From Aerobium sp039839275 (GTDB taxonomy: Bacteria > Pseudomonadota > Alphaproteobacteria > Rhizobiales > Rhizobiaceae), in the NCBI RefSeq assembly GCF_039839275.1, contig NZ_JBDOQP010000002.1, positions 682,001 through 746,000 on the forward strand: 64,000 nucleotides of DNA, given 5' to 3'. A model generated the notes under the pieces. That model searched no databases and was not told where the DNA came from. It saw only the letters and a program-made list of their open reading frames with translations. The position numbers were made by a program, and so were the translations under genes. This document shows, piece after piece, positions 15,674 to 23,167 of this stretch (positions are counted from its first letter, which is position 1; each line of letters starts with the position of its first letter).

Positions 15674-16849
15674 ATGAAAACGGACGCGATCGCTTCATTC
15701 ACCTTCAACACCACACCGTCGCTCGTCTTCGAGGCGGGTGCGGCGCGGCGCCTGGGCGCGATCGCGGGCAAGCGGCTTGGCCGATCCGTGCTCTTCGTCA
15801 CGGATCCGGGGCTGAAGACCCTCGGCCTGTGCGATCCGGCGGTGGTGTCCCTGCAATCGGAAGGGATCAGCGTCGCGATGTTCGATGCGGTCGAGGCCGA
15901 TCCTTCGCAGGCCACGCTGATGAAGGCGGTGGAAGCCGGGCGGACGGCGGGTGCGACCGGCGTGGTCGGTTTCGGCGGCGGCTCTTCGCTCGATGTCGCA
16001 AAGCTGGCGGCACTGCTCGTCGGTTCCGGCGAGGCTCTGGACGCTGCGTGGGGCGTCGGCCAGGCGAAAGGGCCGCGCCTGCCGCTGGTGCTGGTGCCGA
16101 CGACGGCGGGCACCGGATCGGAGGTGACGCCGGTCTCGATCATCACGGTCGGCGAGGAGGAGAAGCGCGGCGTCTCGTCGCCGGTGATCCTGCCGGATCT
16201 CGCTGTCCTGGATGCCGAACTGACGCTCGGCCTGCCACCAGCGATCACGGCGGCCACGGGTGTCGACGCGATGGTGCATGCGATCGAGGCCTATGCCTCG
16301 AAGAACGCCAACAACAATCCGCTGTCGCGGATGCTGGCACGGCAGGCGCTGCAATTGCTGGGTGCCAATATCGAGACCGCCGTGTCCGATGGGCGCAATG
16401 TCGAAGCCCGGGGCAACATGCTGCTGGGCTCGATGCTCGCCGGTCAGGCCTTCGCCAATTCCCCGGTCGCCGCCGTGCATGCGCTCGCCTATCCGATCGG
16501 CGGCACGTTTCACATTCCCCACGGGCTTTCCAATGCACTTGTGCTGCCGCATGTGTTGCGCTTCAACGCGCCCGATGCCGCGCGGCTCTATGCCGAAATC
16601 GCGCCGGATGCCTTTCCGCATCTGGCGCGCGAGGAAAGCATGCAGTCGCGATGCGCGGCGTTCATCGAGGAACTGTCGGCACTGTCGATGCGCGTGGGCC
16701 TGCAGCCGCGATTGCGCGATGTCGGCATCGGCGAGGACGCGCTTGGCAAGATGGCCGCCGACGCGATGAAGCAGCAGCGGCTGCTCGTCAACAACCCGCG
16801 CGAGGTCGGCGAGGCCGATGCGCTGGCGATCTATCGGGCTGCGTGGTGA
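15674..16849 (+). CDS. Iron-containing alcohol dehydrogenase (group III)
   Basis: A 391-residue NAD(P)-dependent alcohol/aldehyde oxidoreductase. The coenzyme motif GFGGGSSLDVAKLAALL, VPTTAGTGSEVTPVSII, and the Fe ligands in ATGVDAMVHAIEAY, VHALAYPIGGTFHIPHG are clear. Start ATG 15674 gives a normal N-terminus (KTDAIASFTFNTTPSLVFE); the frame extends upstream but into the divergent promoter region. Substrate not determinable; relatives include butanol, lactaldehyde and maleylacetate reductases. A thioesterase gene overlaps its stop. Confidence 0.9.
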   Translation: MKTDAIASFTFNTTPSLVFEAGAARRLGAIAGKRLGRSVLFVTDPGLKTLGLCDPAVVSLQSEGISVAMFDAVEADPSQATLMKAVEAGRTAGATGVVGFGGGSSLDVAKLAALLVGSGEALDAAWGVGQAKGPRLPLVLVPTTAGTGSEVTPVSIITVGEEEKRGVSSPVILPDLAVLDAELTLGLPPAITAATGVDAMVHAIEAYASKNANNNPLSRMLARQALQLLGANIETAVSDGRNVEARGNMLLGSMLAGQAFANSPVAAVHALAYPIGGTFHIPHGLSNALVLPHVLRFNAPDAARLYAEIAPDAFPHLAREESMQSRCAAFIEELSALSMRVGLQPRLRDVGIGEDALGKMAADAMKQQRLLVNNPREVGEADALAIYRAAW

Positions 16850-17283
16850 CTGACCGCCCTTCTCCCTCCATGCGCGACGACTATCGCGCCTTCCGCACCA
16901 TAACCACGCGTTGGATGGACAACGACCTCTACGGCCACATGAACAATGTCGTGCATTACTCGCTGTTCGACACGGCGGTGAATGGCTGGCTGATCGAGGA
17001 AGGCGTGCTCGACATCCATCGCGGTGCGCAGATCGGGCTGGTTGTGGAGACCGGATGCCGATATTTTGCCGAGATGGGATTTCCCGACGTGGTGACCGCC
17101 GGTATCAGGGTCGCCCGTCTCGGGAGCTCGTCGGTGCGCTACGAGGTTGGCCTTTTCCGCAACGAGGAATCGACCGCAGCGGCGGAGGGTTTCTTCGTGC
17201 ATGTCTATGTCGACCGGCAGACCCGCAAGCCGATCCCGCTTGAAGCCCCGTTGCGGAGCGCGCTCGAAAGGATCGTCTCATGA
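16846..17283 (+). CDS. Acyl-CoA thioesterase, hotdog fold (4-hydroxybenzoyl-CoA thioesterase type)
   Basis: A 145-residue hotdog-fold enzyme predicted to hydrolyse acyl-CoA thioesters. The active-site helix region TRWMDNDLYGHMNNVVHYSL carries the Asp that acts in this subfamily. GTG at 16846 overlaps the dehydrogenase stop (GTGA); ATG at 16870 is the alternative. It ends in a 4-base overlap with slyX. Substrate unknown; the coupling to an alcohol dehydrogenase suggests processing of a short acyl or hydroxyacyl compound, but this is inference. Confidence 0.87.
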   Translation: MTDRPSPSMRDDYRAFRTITTRWMDNDLYGHMNNVVHYSLFDTAVNGWLIEEGVLDIHRGAQIGLVVETGCRYFAEMGFPDVVTAGIRVARLGSSSVRYEVGLFRNEESTAAAEGFFVHVYVDRQTRKPIPLEAPLRSALERIVS

Positions 17284-17486
17284 GCAACGACATGCGCATT
17301 GTCCAGCTCGAGGTGCTGACGACGCATCAGGAAAAGACGATTGCCGAGCTTTCCGAACAGATCGCCGAGCAGTGGAAGGTGATCGACAAGATGCAGCGCA
17401 AGCTCGATGCGTTGACCGGCCGGTTCCTGGCGCTGGAGGACCAGAGCGCGCCGGACGTTCCGATCACCAAGCCACCGCACTGGTAG
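17280..17486 (+). CDS. slyX: SlyX-family coiled-coil protein
   Basis: A 68-residue protein with a heptad-rich central helix (QEKTIAELSEQIAEQWKVID) and the C-terminal PPHW that ends nearly all SlyX proteins. The biochemical role of SlyX is not known; it was named for proximity to slyD in enterics. The ATG overlaps the thioesterase stop (ATGA). Confidence 0.92.
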   Translation: MSNDMRIVQLEVLTTHQEKTIAELSEQIAEQWKVIDKMQRKLDALTGRFLALEDQSAPDVPITKPPHW

Positions 17487-17505
17487 TTGCGGACAGGAGC
17501 CAGTC

Positions 17506-18276
17506 ATGAACGCCAATGACCGCATGGCACGTGCTGAAGACTACGTTTTCGGGCTGATGGACGAGCGTGAGCGCGAACGCGCCGAACGCGACATGGAGGT
17601 CGACGCTGAGTTCCGCGAATGCGTCATGGTGCTGGCGGATCGACTGCGCAGGCTCCATCGCGCCAAGGGTGCGGCCCCGATGTCGGATACGGACTGGGAC
17701 GCGATCACCCAAGGAATTGCCGGCCTGCCGCAGATGGGTGGGGTCGACGCATCCGTGCGCATGTCCGGGCCACGCTTCTCCGGGATGGCCTTCGCGTCGC
17801 CCGACACGGACCGCAAGGGCATGCTCGGCATCAAGCGGCCGGGAGCCCAGCAATTGGGCGGCTGGCGGGGCATCGTCGTCGCCGCCGCGCTCGCCGCAGC
17901 CCTGGCGCTGGGCTACGCGGCCGGCCAGGGCACCGTCGTCGCCAGCGGCCCCGTTGCCGTCGCAATGCTGCAGGACGATGCCGGCATGCCCGGAATGCTC
18001 GTCGAGACTTTCGAAGACGGTGCGCTGCGCATCCTGCCTCTGGCCGAGATTGGCCTGAGTGACGGCGAAATGGTGCGGCTGTGGACGCAGCGCGACGGCG
18101 AAGCCATGCCGCTCGCCACCTTGTCGACGGTGGAAGAGACGGTGGTGCAGGCGCCGCGCATCGATGGTTCGGCGAGCGGGCGCTTCTTCCAGCTCACGGT
18201 TGAAACGGCCGCCGACGGACCCGCACCGGAAGGGCGCGTGCTGTTCAGTGGCGAGGCTGTCTCAGCCCCCGGCTGA
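17506..18276 (+). CDS. Anti-sigma factor, RskA/ChrR-like, without an adjacent sigma gene
   Basis: A 256-residue protein with an N-terminal anti-sigma domain (RAEDYVFGLMDERERERAER, and a DADFREC-like stretch EVDAEFRECV), one transmembrane helix (GIVVAAALAAALALGYAAG, around residues 124-143) and a C-terminal periplasmic RskA-type domain rich in beta strands. Such proteins hold an ECF sigma factor at the membrane. Usually the sigma gene is directly upstream, but here the neighbour is slyX and no sigma-70 region 2/4 protein is nearby; the nearest sigma factor in the window is at 32 kb. It overlaps the convergent MFS gene by 32 bases. Confidence 0.8.
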   Translation: MNANDRMARAEDYVFGLMDERERERAERDMEVDAEFRECVMVLADRLRRLHRAKGAAPMSDTDWDAITQGIAGLPQMGGVDASVRMSGPRFSGMAFASPDTDRKGMLGIKRPGAQQLGGWRGIVVAAALAAALALGYAAGQGTVVASGPVAVAMLQDDAGMPGMLVETFEDGALRILPLAEIGLSDGEMVRLWTQRDGEAMPLATLSTVEETVVQAPRIDGSASGRFFQLTVETAADGPAPEGRVLFSGEAVSAPG

Positions 18277-19447
18277 GGCCCGCCATGCAGGCAAGCCCGA
18301 CCAGGGCCGTGGCGGCGAGGAAGACGCCGAAGCCTGCCCAGCCGAAACGCTCGGCCATGAACGCGGCGACCGGTGGACCGAAAAGCGTGCCGATACCGCC
18401 GGCCTGCGCGACCAGGCCGAACGCGACGGAGACCGACCCACCGGCTGGCGTGAGGAAAGGAACGGCGGCGAATTGCGACGATGCGATCACCGCTCCCGAT
18501 ATCGCCAGAAGGAGCGCGCACGCGGTCGCCACCAGCGGGTCCGAACTCGTGAACGCAGGCGCCGCGACCACGGCACAGACGAGGAAGCCTGCGACCGCCA
18601 GCCGCGCCATGAAAGACGCCTGCCTGCCGCGCACCAGCACGCTGGCCAGGAAGTTGCCGAGGGGCACGGACAGGGCGATGACGCCCGCCGACACAAAATA
18701 GTGCGCGCCCTCACCCGCCACGAAGGCCGGCATGAAGGTGAACATCGGCACGGACATTACCACGAAGGCGCCGAAACCAGCGGCGAGAAGCAACACCTCG
18801 CGTGACAGGGTCGGCAGGATACCGCCGGTGCTTCCGGCACTCGCCGCCACGGGTATGCCGCGAAGCGCAAGCAATGCGGCGGCGGCGAAAAGCGCAAACA
18901 GCAGCGTCATCGACAACAGGAACAGCGGTGGTGCGAATGACGGCAACATTGCCAGCGCGATAAAGTCGGACACCGCGAAGCCCAGCGGCACGAAGCCGCT
19001 CCAGATCGCCAACACTGACCCTTTCCAGGACGATGGCGAGATCGCGCTCAGCACCGTCGGCAGCCCGACGCACAGGGCCAGGTAGCCGACAGCCTCGACG
19101 AGGCGCGCGGCGAAGATCGGCACCGGCGATGTGGCGTACGACAAACCGATGCCCCCGGCGATCAACGCGGTCGCGCCGAGCAGGATCGACGACTGCAGGC
19201 CGAGACGATCGATGACCCATCCGGCCGGCAACGCCGACACCGCGATGAACAGCCCGAGAATGGCGGCAAGCCAGCCGGACTCGACCATCGAAAGACCGAG
19301 CGCCTCGCCGTACCACGGGATCAGTGGCGCGATCTTGCCGAGCTGCGCCCCGGTCATCACACCGGCAAGCAGGATCAGCACGATCGCTGCAAGGCGTGCC
19401 GGACGGTCGGAAATGGCTGCGGGAGAATCGGCGGTCATGGCTGCCAT
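18245..19447 (-). CDS. MFS transporter (CynX/NimT-like)
   Basis: A 400-residue major facilitator with twelve predicted helices. The helix 2-3 loop motif appears as AGWVIDRLGLQSSILLG. The protein resembles the cyanate/2-nitroimidazole type of carriers only in general layout, so the substrate is open. ATG at 19447 (MAAMTADSP) or 19438 would both remove a charged N-terminal extension that is unlikely to be translated. It is a single gene, converging on the anti-sigma gene and followed upstream by the Bmp terminator. Confidence 0.85.
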   Translation of the reverse strand: MAAMTADSPAAISDRPARLAAIVLILLAGVMTGAQLGKIAPLIPWYGEALGLSMVESGWLAAILGLFIAVSALPAGWVIDRLGLQSSILLGATALIAGGIGLSYATSPVPIFAARLVEAVGYLALCVGLPTVLSAISPSSWKGSVLAIWSGFVPLGFAVSDFIALAMLPSFAPPLFLLSMTLLFALFAAAALLALRGIPVAASAGSTGGILPTLSREVLLLAAGFGAFVVMSVPMFTFMPAFVAGEGAHYFVSAGVIALSVPLGNFLASVLVRGRQASFMARLAVAGFLVCAVVAAPAFTSSDPLVATACALLLAISGAVIASSQFAAVPFLTPAGGSVSVAFGLVAQAGGIGTLFGPPVAAFMAERFGWAGFGVFLAATALVGLACMAGLSRGLRQPRH

Positions 19448-19487
19448 GATAGACCAGGCAAACCCGAAACGGTTGCGCGGATGCATC

Positions 19488-19524
19488 GAAAAAGAAGAAC
19501 CGCCGGGCTCGCACCCGGCGGTTC
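19488..19524 (-). terminator. Rho-independent terminator of the Bmp gene
   Basis: Perfect 11-bp stem, GAACCGCCGGG (19497-19507) with its complement at 19514-19524 and a 6-base loop. On the minus strand the stem is followed by TTCTTTTTC (19488-19496), a classic T-rich tail, 23 bp beyond the Bmp-protein stop codon. Confidence 0.85.
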
Positions 19525-19546
19525 ATGTGCCTTCAGTCGCTGCCGA

Positions 19547-20542
19547 TCAGTAAGGGCAGGAATTGTCGCTCATATAGTCGTGAACCTCGATCTCGCCGGC
19601 GATGATCTTGGCCTTCGCTTCTTCGACGGCGGTCTTCATCTCTTCGGTGATCAGCGATTCGTTGTTTTCGTCGACAGCATAGCCGACGCCGTCCTCGGCG
19701 AGGCCGAGAACGTTGATGCCCGGCGAGAATTCGCCGTTGCGGGCATCCGAGAAGGCATTGTAGACGGCGACGTCGACGCGCTTGAGCATCGAGGTCAGCA
19801 CGCTGCCAGGGTGAAGGCCGTTCTGGTTGGAGTCGACGCCGATGCCGAGCTTGCCGGCGTCGGCGGCCGTCTGAAGCACGCCCACGCCGGTACCGCCGGC
19901 AGCGTGATAGACGACGTCCGCGCCCTGGTCGATCTGCGAGCGGGTGATTTCACCGCCGCGTGTCGGATCGTTCCATGCGGCAGGCGTATCACCGGTATAG
20001 TTGCGGATCACGGTGGCTTCGGGATTGGTCTCCATCACGCCCGAGGCGTAGCCGCACTCGAACTTGCTGATCAGCGGGATCTGCATGCCGCCGACAAAGC
20101 CGACGGTGCCGGTCTCAGAGGCCATCGCCGCCAGCACGCCGACGAGGTACGAGCCTTCCTGCTCCTTGTAGACGACCGAGCGTACGTTCGGCTTTTCGAC
20201 GACCATGTCGATAATGGTGAAGTTGGTCTCCGGGAACTCCTCGGCAACCACTTCCAGGGCGGACGCCCAGGAGAAGCCGGCCATCACGATCGGGTTCAGG
20301 CCGTCCTCGGCGAAGCGGCGCAGGGCCTGCTCGCGCTGCGCGTCGTTGGAGATCTCGAATTCCTCGGCCTTGATGCCGGTTTCTTCACGGAATTTCTCCG
20401 CGCCGTTGAACGAGGCCTCGTTGAACGACTTGTCAAACTTGCCGCCGAGGTCGAAGAGCAGACCCGGCTTGATATCTTCCTGCGCGAAGGCGCTGGCGCT
20501 CATCGCGGTGGCGGCCAGGAGGCCCAGAACAAAACGCTTCAT
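19547..20542 (-). CDS. Bmp-family ABC transporter substrate-binding protein (nucleoside)
   Basis: A 331-residue secreted binding protein of the basic membrane protein/PnrA family. A signal peptide (KRFVLGLLAATAMSASAFAQ) is cut after about residue 20. Family markers: KPGLLFDLGGKFDKSFNEAS, FVGGMQIPLISKFECGYASG and VGVDSNQNGLHPGSVLTSM-like segments. ATG 20542 is preferred over 20551 since it starts the signal peptide. It is the expected partner of the two BPD_transp_2 permeases and two-cassette ATPase, but lies about 4 kb away on the same strand, with its own terminator. Confidence 0.93.
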   Translation of the reverse strand: MKRFVLGLLAATAMSASAFAQEDIKPGLLFDLGGKFDKSFNEASFNGAEKFREETGIKAEEFEISNDAQREQALRRFAEDGLNPIVMAGFSWASALEVVAEEFPETNFTIIDMVVEKPNVRSVVYKEQEGSYLVGVLAAMASETGTVGFVGGMQIPLISKFECGYASGVMETNPEATVIRNYTGDTPAAWNDPTRGGEITRSQIDQGADVVYHAAGGTGVGVLQTAADAGKLGIGVDSNQNGLHPGSVLTSMLKRVDVAVYNAFSDARNGEFSPGINVLGLAEDGVGYAVDENNESLITEEMKTAVEEAKAKIIAGEIEVHDYMSDNSCPY

Positions 20543-20739
20543 GTGATCCACACCCTGTCGGTTGCTTTTTTTCGCTTTTCGTCAGCGCATCCAACATCCG
20601 TTCGGACGTGGCCGCGCCGCGCCGGCAGAGGACTTTGGTCCCCGCTCAAACGCCACTGTTGCATGGAGCCGACGAAAATTCACGCGGAATTTTGACCTTT
20701 TGGAAAACACCGCGTGAAAGGGTGAAGGGCGGCGAAGGT

Positions 20740-21405
20740 TCAGGCCGATGCCGCCGCCGGAACCGCGCAGGCGACGCCCGTTCCCTTAAGCCCGCAATAG
20801 CCATAGGGGTTCTTGGCCAGATATTGCTGGTGCTCGGCCTCGGCGAAATAGAACACCGGGGCCGGCGCGATCTCGGTCGTGATGCGCCCCTGTCCGGCCG
20901 CCGACAGGGCCACCTCGTAGGCCTGCCGCGACGCCTGCGCTTCGGCCAGTTGCGTGTCACTGGTGGTGTAGATCGCCGAGCGGTAGGTGGTACCGACATC
21001 GTTGCCCTGGCGCATGCCCTGGGTCGGGTCGTGGCTCTCCCAGAAAAGCCGCAGGAGTTCCGCGTAGGAGACCTGCGTCGGGTCGAACACCACCATCACG
21101 ATTTCCGCGTGGCCCGTCAGGCCGGTGCAGGTTTCCTGGTAGGTAGGGTTGGGCGTGTGTCCGCCCTGGTAGCCCACGGCGGTCAGCCACACGCCGGGCG
21201 TCTGCCAGAACAGGCGTTCCGCCCCCCAGAAGCAGCCCATGCCGAAATAGGCGGTCTCCATTCCTTCGGGATAGGGACCGTGCAGCGGATGTCTGGAGAC
21301 GTGATGCTTCACCGCCGTCGGGATCGGCTGGTTACGCCCCGGCAACGCCTCGGCGGGCTCCGGAAGCTTGAGTTTCTTGTTCAGCATGTCGCTCAGGAAG
21401 AACAT
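20740..21405 (-). CDS. msrA: Peptide methionine sulfoxide reductase MsrA
   Basis: A 221-residue enzyme that reduces the S-epimer of methionine sulfoxide in proteins. The catalytic cysteine motif FGMGCFWGAERLF and GYCGLKGTG near the C-terminus (resolving cysteine region) are present, as are GYQGGHTPNPTYQETCTGLTGHAE. Start ATG 21405: AAAGGA lies nine bases upstream, whereas a GTG three codons earlier touches it. The ~50-residue N-terminal extension is typical of the longer MsrA type in Rhizobiales. Confidence 0.96.
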   Translation of the reverse strand: MFFLSDMLNKKLKLPEPAEALPGRNQPIPTAVKHHVSRHPLHGPYPEGMETAYFGMGCFWGAERLFWQTPGVWLTAVGYQGGHTPNPTYQETCTGLTGHAEIVMVVFDPTQVSYAELLRLFWESHDPTQGMRQGNDVGTTYRSAIYTTSDTQLAEAQASRQAYEVALSAAGQGRITTEIAPAPVFYFAEAEHQQYLAKNPYGYCGLKGTGVACAVPAAASA

Positions 21406-21435
21406 CGAGGTCACTCCTTTCGCCCCGCAGGGCCT

Positions 21436-21759
21436 TTATTGCGCCGCGAACCGGTTGCTGACGCGCGTGCGCCGCCGCCCGGCAAAGCCGAAGATCACCG
21501 CAATCGCCAGCACCACCGCAAAGCCGGGCAAGCCAAGAAGACCGGTGACGACCGGATCCCAGACAAATGGCGGCAGCCCTTGGCGGATCGTCGATTCAAG
21601 CCCGGCAAGCGTCGAGGGCGACACGGCTTCCCATGTCTCGCCCAGCGGCGTCCATACGATCGCTTCGGCTGCGATGGAACGCGTCGCATCCAGCACCGCC
21701 ATGATGACGGCGACGGACAGGGTGATCATCGACAACAGGCGAAATAGAGCTTTGACCAT
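21436..21759 (-). CDS. Small two-helix membrane protein
   Basis: A 107-residue protein with an N-terminal hydrophobic helix (ALFRLLSMITLSVAVIMAVL), a central periplasmic-looking segment containing WTPLGETWEAVSPSTLAGLE, and a second helix (LLGLPGFAVVLAIAVIFGFA) ending in a basic tail. It resembles conserved uncharacterised Rhizobiales inner-membrane proteins. ATG 21759 is chosen because earlier in-frame sequence is Arg/Cys-rich and unlike protein. It is 30 bp upstream of msrA and may share its promoter. Function unknown. Confidence 0.65.
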   Translation of the reverse strand: MVKALFRLLSMITLSVAVIMAVLDATRSIAAEAIVWTPLGETWEAVSPSTLAGLESTIRQGLPPFVWDPVVTGLLGLPGFAVVLAIAVIFGFAGRRRTRVSNRFAAQ

Positions 21760-21975
21760 GCCAGGCTTCGAACGGCTGCGCCCACCGCGCATCGCGGCGG
21801 CATCTGCACCATCAGATAGGCATCGCGCGCGCAAATGGCAATCCGGCACGCCGCCGCCGCGCGCGCGCAGCGCTGCGATCAGCCACAGGAAACAGTGCAT
21901 TGACGGCTTGGCATTCGGCAAAGGATAGACTAGATGAGCGCCAACGACCGTCTACGGCTTGCCGGGACGGTTTGC

Positions 21976-22065
21976 GGAGAGGTGGCCGAGTGGTTGAAGG
22001 CGCACGCCTGGAAAGTGTGTATACGGGGAACCGTATCGAGGGTTCGAATCCCTCTCTCTCCGCCA
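21976..22065 (+). tRNA. tRNA-Ser (anticodon GGA)
   Basis: A complete 90-base class II tRNA with CCA encoded. Acceptor stem GGAGAGG pairs with TCTCTCC (one G-T pair), discriminator G; the anticodon arm CACGC-CTGGAAA-GTGTG places GGA at positions 34-36; a long variable arm (ATACGGGGAACCGTAT) and T-arm GAGGG-TTCGAAT-CCCTC follow. It reads UCC/UCU serine codons. An integrase remnant lies 375 bp downstream. Confidence 0.97.
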
Positions 22066-22439
22066 GAACAGCCGCTAGCTGTCTGATTTACCTTCGATTT
22101 TCTCGTTCCATCGGCCACTGTCCCTATACGTGCGTTACGAGCTAGTTCCACGCCGTTCGTGGAGAAGCGAAGGCAAGCGCCACAATCCGGCTGTGCCATT
22201 TTTTCTTTATCCACACGATCCGACGCAAGCATATCATGTCGACATGCTGCAGGCTGCGCCAGCCGACTATAGCTGAACCGGCACTCTGGCGCGGCTCACC
22301 GATCGAGGTTCGCGCTCAAGAGCGCGTTGCCGTCATGTCTACTTTTCCGCGCCCTATTCTTCGCAGCCCTCTCGGCCGCTGATCGGTAGTGTCCCGCAAC
22401 GGTTCATCCTCTAGCCAATCAAGGCCGAGGAGAACTCAC
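22066..22439. other. Gene-free spacer between tRNA-Ser and integrase remnant
   Basis: No convincing protein-coding frame. The region is less GC-rich than its surroundings and contains a good ribosome-binding site (GAGGAGA, ~22427-22433) that belongs to the integrase remnant. No second copy of the tRNA 3' end was seen in the window, so an island boundary could not be located. Confidence 0.5.
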
Positions 22440-22901
22440 ATGGGCCATTCTCAGTTCGATGATGCTAATCACGAGCGCGCAGCCTGGAATGCGGGAAAGA
22501 AGGTCGGCAGCAAGCGCCGGCTCATCCAAAAGCAGATTTGGGCCATTCGCTTTTTCCTCGATCGCGAAAACCGCGTTCGCGACCGAGCGCTGTTCGATCT
22601 GGCTATCGACAGCAAGCTTCGAGGCTGTGACCTGGTCAAGATCAGGATCCGCGATGTGGTCGCCGGACCGGAGATCAGAACCCGAACTATCCAGATCCTG
22701 CTCGGTCACTCCAAGATCGAGAATACAGAGCGGTATCTCGGCGTCGACTTGGAGGACGCGTTGATGGTGGCTGATCGTACCGAAATCCAGGGGTTCGGCA
22801 GCCAAGGTTATGGACGCCTCTCGCCACACTCCACGATCGCTGCGGAGTGCGGATTCTCCCCAGTCGCGTTTATGCGCTGTTTACGCCGAACGCCGGGATA
22901 A
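22440..22901 (+). pseudogene. Tyrosine recombinase/integrase with internal in-frame deletion
   Basis: A 153-codon open frame resembling a class of ~200-residue tyrosine recombinases common in Rhizobiales. The N-terminal half (AWNAGKKVGSKRRLIQKQIW and DRALFDLAIDSKLRGCDLVK, holding the first catalytic Arg) runs normally to IRDVVAGPEIRTRT, then jumps directly to IQILLGHSKIENTERYLGVD with the Tyr nucleophile. The intervening ~80 residues, including the H-x-x-R box, are missing without breaking frame. The C-terminal 30 residues look like read-through. Very likely inactive. Location downstream of tRNA-Ser suggests the relic of an integrated element. Confidence 0.8.
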
Positions 22902-22935
22902 CGCATCGCGCATTGATGCCTCGGTGCCATAGATA

Positions 22936-22962
22936 GGTCGCTCCTGAAACCACGGAGCGACC
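22936..22962 (+). promoter_or_regulatory. Leader hairpin hiding the first ribosome-binding site of the kdp operon
   Basis: Perfect 9-bp stem: GGTCGCTCC (22936-22944) against GGAGCGACC (22954-22962), 9-base loop. The GGAG of the descending arm is the ribosome-binding site for the ATG at 22964, so in the folded RNA it would be masked. Possible translational control of the operon; not matched to a known riboswitch. Confidence 0.5.
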
Positions 22963-22963
22963 C

Positions 22964-23047
22964 ATGCTCGACATCTTCTACATTGCGCTTGCCGCCGGCT
23001 TCTTCGTCGCGGCCGCTGCCTCCGTCCGCCTGCTCGAACGGCTTTGA
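22964..23047 (+). CDS. 27-residue membrane peptide at the head of the kdp operon
   Basis: Sequence MLDIFYIALAAGFFVAAAAS followed by VRLLERL: one hydrophobic helix with a basic end, encoded ten bases before kdpF. Small peptides of this kind are, as I recall, often found directly upstream of kdpF in Rhizobiales, so it is probably real rather than a leader by chance. Its ribosome-binding site lies in a hairpin stem. Role unknown: either a structural small subunit of the Kdp complex or a leader peptide whose translation opens the kdpF message. Confidence 0.6.
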   Translation: MLDIFYIALAAGFFVAAAASVRLLERL

Positions 23048-23056
23048 GGTCACGCC

Positions 23057-23146
23057 ATGGCTCTCGACCTCCTCGTCGGTGGCGCGGTCGCCGCGCTCCT
23101 TCTCGTCTATCTCGGATATGCGCTGGCCCGGCCTGAACGGTTCTGA
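23057..23146 (+). CDS. kdpF: KdpF, small subunit of the K+-transporting ATPase
   Basis: 29 residues: one transmembrane helix ending in LVYLGYALARPERF, the hallmark of KdpF (the E. coli protein ends similarly with a Tyr-rich helix end). KdpF stabilises the KdpABC complex in the membrane. It lies between the 27-codon peptide and kdpA. Too short for most gene finders, but the sequence and position are diagnostic. Confidence 0.9.
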   Translation: MALDLLVGGAVAALLLVYLGYALARPERF

Positions 23147-23167
23147 CCGCGCGCAAGGACATTCCTC

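Noticed and set aside
21930..22232. Minus-strand frame with GERGIRTLDTVPRIHTFQAC
   Set aside because: This is the well-known false protein read antisense to tRNA-Ser; the tRNA explains the sequence.
22936..22962. c-di-AMP (ydaO-type) riboswitch before kdp
   Set aside because: The structure is a single simple hairpin without the two-fold pseudosymmetric core of that riboswitch.
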